A program made the translations under genes and the position numbers. Positions 6,104 to 7,489 of a stretch of 7,489 bases of DNA are shown here, piece after piece. Position 1 is the first letter of the stretch. Each line of letters begins with the position of its first letter. Location: positions 1 to 7,489 of the forward strand of contig JBDTIZ010000078.1 in NCBI GenBank assembly GCA_039936115.1, in the 5' to 3' direction. The DNA comes from DATIJJ01 sp039936115. GTDB taxonomy: Bacteria; Pseudomonadota; Gammaproteobacteria; DSM-16500. Below the pieces are notes generated by a model. That model was given only the letters and a program-made list of their open reading frames with translations, was not told the origin of the DNA and made no database searches.

Positions 6104-6937
6104 CTATAGATGATTTTTAAGTAATTCACTAGAATATTCATTAAATACAGTCTGTACCAATTTTGGGTTTTCTATCCAAGGAAAATGTCCCGCATTTTTA
6201 ATTTCTCGAATCGTAATATTTTTTCTTTTGAATTGTTTTGATTTTATAAAAAAAGATAACGGAATAATGTTGTCATTTTCTCCGGCTAGTATCAGCGTCG
6301 GGATTTTTTTTGGAACCCATTTTGCTTGGTATGTTTGGTCGAAACGCTTTGCAGACCATTCACAAGTTTTATAATTAAACGGTAATGCTTTTAAAAGAGA
6401 TATGTCTTTAGGTAGACCTTTTTTTGTAAATGAATAGGGTGCTAACATGATTGTGATTTTTTTTAAGAGCGTATTATTTGGTTTTTTAGCATATTTGATT
6501 TGTAATTTATTAGATTTTTTTATTGGATGAGTCTGCGCATACTGTACAAATTGTTTTTGCCAAGATGAATCTGGGGCTGAATCCATTAATACTAAACCAA
6601 TAAGCATTTTTTCAAGTTTGGGTGTTGCTAGCGCGTACATGCCGCCTGTTGAGTGAGCAACTAATATAACGTTTTTTACTGTACTTACAGCTTCACATAG
6701 CGCATCAGACCAGCGCGCAAAATGCTGCTCATCATTAAGAGTGTTATTTGAGCCATCGCCTGGAAGATCGAGATGCCAAATCGTACCCGGTAATTTTAAA
6801 TTTTTTGTGAGCGTGCTTAATGATTCAGATCCCAATCCTGGTCCCCCGGGAAGAAATAACCAGTTATAATTTGCACCGTGAGTCGAGCCAATAAATTGTA
6901 AACGCGCTTTTAATTTTGTCCACAAGTATTGACTCAT
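6104..6937 (-). CDS. Alpha/beta hydrolase (S33 / proline-iminopeptidase-like fold)
   Basis: 277 residues, a normal length for the single-domain fold. Visible landmarks: LPGGPG at 29-34, the GGPG oxyanion-hole motif common in the S33 group; HLDLPGDG at 55-62; the nucleophile elbow AHSTGG with Ser96; the acid in AGENDN, probably Asp222, followed by IIP; and the catalytic His251 in AGHFPW. The triad is complete, so the protein should be an active serine hydrolase, but the substrate (peptide, ester or other) cannot be read from the sequence. No signal peptide, so cytoplasmic. The ATG overlaps the upstream stop as ATGA (6937-6934), and AAGGAG (6948-6953) lies 10 bases before it within the upstream gene. 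Translation is therefore likely coupled to the coiled-coil protein. Its stop codon lies a few bases from the hydrolase pseudogene, so two hydrolases of different subfamilies once sat in tandem here. Confidence 0.88.
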   Translation of the reverse strand: MSQYLWTKLKARLQFIGSTHGANYNWLFLPGGPGLGSESLSTLTKNLKLPGTIWHLDLPGDGSNNTLNDEQHFARWSDALCEAVSTVKNVILVAHSTGGMYALATPKLEKMLIGLVLMDSAPDSSWQKQFVQYAQTHPIKKSNKLQIKYAKKPNNTLLKKITIMLAPYSFTKKGLPKDISLLKALPFNYKTCEWSAKRFDQTYQAKWVPKKIPTLILAGENDNIIPLSFFIKSKQFKRKNITIREIKNAGHFPWIENPKLVQTVFNEYSSELLKNHL

Positions 6938-7380
6938 GAGATAATCGCTCCTTCTTTGGAGTTCTTTAAAAATCGATCAACTTGTTTTAGTTGTCCTTCT
7001 AGCTGTGATTTTTCTTGGCCTAGTTCCCACTTTTCTAAGGCAAGAGATTTATTTTGATCATTTAATTCTTTTACTTGATTTTGTGAAGAATATAATTGTT
7101 GTGACAAAACAGCATTCTCTTTTTGTAATTCAACAAATGAAACAGTTTTGTCATTTATTTTTTGCTGCATTTCTTGGAATTGTGATTGCCAATGATTTTT
7201 GGCTTGGATATTTTCATTGAGTTCTTTTTCAAAAGATGAATATTTTTCTTGAAACTTATGTAATTGATTTTTTAGTTCTTCATAATCAATCTTGGAAGCA
7301 TCATTTTCAAATGAAATTTGATCGTATTGCTGTTGTAGTAGCGATTTATCTTGGCTTATTAAAGGGGTACTAAGCGACAA
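6934..7380 (-). CDS. Small coiled-coil protein, possibly 5'-truncated
   Basis: 148 residues when started at TTG 7380. Residues of about 10-142 form one long, highly charged coiled coil rich in Gln, Lys, Glu, Ser and Asn with Leu at heptad spacing, and no Pro after the first few residues. There is no signal peptide, membrane helix or enzyme motif. The start is poor: no ATG is available near the 5' end, no Shine-Dalgarno precedes the TTG, and an in-frame TGA lies 5 codons upstream. This may be the 3' remnant of a longer gene, or it may use a later non-ATG start. It overlaps the hydrolase by four bases (ATGA) and supplies that gene's ribosome site, so at least its 3' end is tied functionally to the hydrolase. 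A predicted promoter lies just upstream. Function unknown. Confidence 0.65.
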   Translation of the reverse strand: MSLSTPLISQDKSLLQQQYDQISFENDASKIDYEELKNQLHKFQEKYSSFEKELNENIQAKNHWQSQFQEMQQKINDKTVSFVELQKENAVLSQQLYSSQNQVKELNDQNKSLALEKWELGQEKSQLEGQLKQVDRFLKNSKEGAIIS

Positions 7381-7397
7381 CCGTCGATATTTCTGTC

Positions 7398-7426
7398 AGG
7401 ATAGTTTTTGAGACAATATAACTCAA
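7398..7426 (-). promoter_or_regulatory. Predicted sigma-70-type promoter for the coiled-coil/hydrolase pair
   Basis: On the minus strand TTGAGT (7426-7421) and TATCCT (7403-7398) are separated by exactly 17 bases, each matching consensus at 4 of 6. Transcription would begin near 7391, leaving only about 10 bases before the TTG, too short for a normal ribosome site. This supports either a later start or a nearly leaderless message. Confidence 0.4.
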
Positions 7427-7429
7427 AAA
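7405..7429. repeat. Perfect 8-base inverted repeat over the promoter spacer
   Basis: TTTTTGAG (7405-7412) and CTCAAAAA (7422-7429) flank a 9-base spacer. The symmetry covers the -35 and the spacer of the predicted minus-strand promoter, the place of a repressor operator. The stem is too AT-rich to be a convincing terminator. Confidence 0.45.
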
Positions 7430-7489
7430 TGAGCCTTATCTATCATAATGTCTTAAATTTAAATATCGATTTACCTCTCATTTCATGTT

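Noticed and set aside
7005..7220. 71-residue plus-strand hydrophobic reading frame
   Set aside because: Antisense of the Lys/Gln-rich coiled-coil gene, which by codon complementarity yields Leu/Phe-rich text; no ribosome site.
1..7489. CRISPR array, tRNA, rRNA or riboswitch
   Set aside because: No spaced identical repeats, no cloverleaf-like segments and no conserved RNA motifs were seen on either strand.

Overview
The window is AT-rich DNA with long lysine-rich, coiled-coil and eukaryotic-like proteins, insertion-sequence debris and a decaying metabolic gene. There is no rRNA, tRNA or core housekeeping gene to place it phylogenetically. The proteins resemble the effector repertoire of intracellular gammaproteobacteria (Legionella, Coxiella, Berkiella and relatives). 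A good match to the tandem binding site of PmrA, which controls Dot/Icm type IV secretion genes in Legionella and Coxiella, lies before the largest gene. Assignment to Legionellales is therefore a reasoned inference, not a proof.

Layout. (1) 66-1838, plus strand: a 590-residue protein with a tryptophan-rich acidic segment, four copies of a previously unnamed repeat of about 68 residues, a histidine-rich linker and a C-terminal J-domain with the HPD motif. (2) About 53 bases later, 1892-2371, plus strand: a 159-residue protein with a single F-box-like domain. These two look co-transcribed. (3) 2372-2757: a gene-free stretch holding an insertion-sequence relic, an outward -35 box at its end, and then a PmrA-like tandem site with its own -10. 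(4) 2758-5337, plus strand: an 859-residue, almost wholly helical/coiled-coil protein with a glutamate block near the C-terminus. (5) 5338-5557: a second relic related to the first, starting right at the stop codon, then a strong bidirectional terminator. (6) 5632-6100, minus strand: a hormone-sensitive-lipase-type alpha/beta hydrolase pseudogene with frameshifts and in-frame stops. (7) 6104-7380, minus strand: a translationally coupled pair, a 148-residue coiled-coil protein and a 277-residue intact alpha/beta hydrolase, transcribed toward the terminator.

Working model (inference): the left two thirds is an accessory effector locus. The J-domain protein could recruit Hsp70 and the F-box protein could recruit the host SKP1-cullin ubiquitin ligase. 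The large coiled-coil protein would be a separately regulated, PmrA-dependent substrate acquired or shuffled with insertion-sequence ends. The right third is an unrelated hydrolase locus, partly decayed. No secretion experiment or database search backs the effector assignments.
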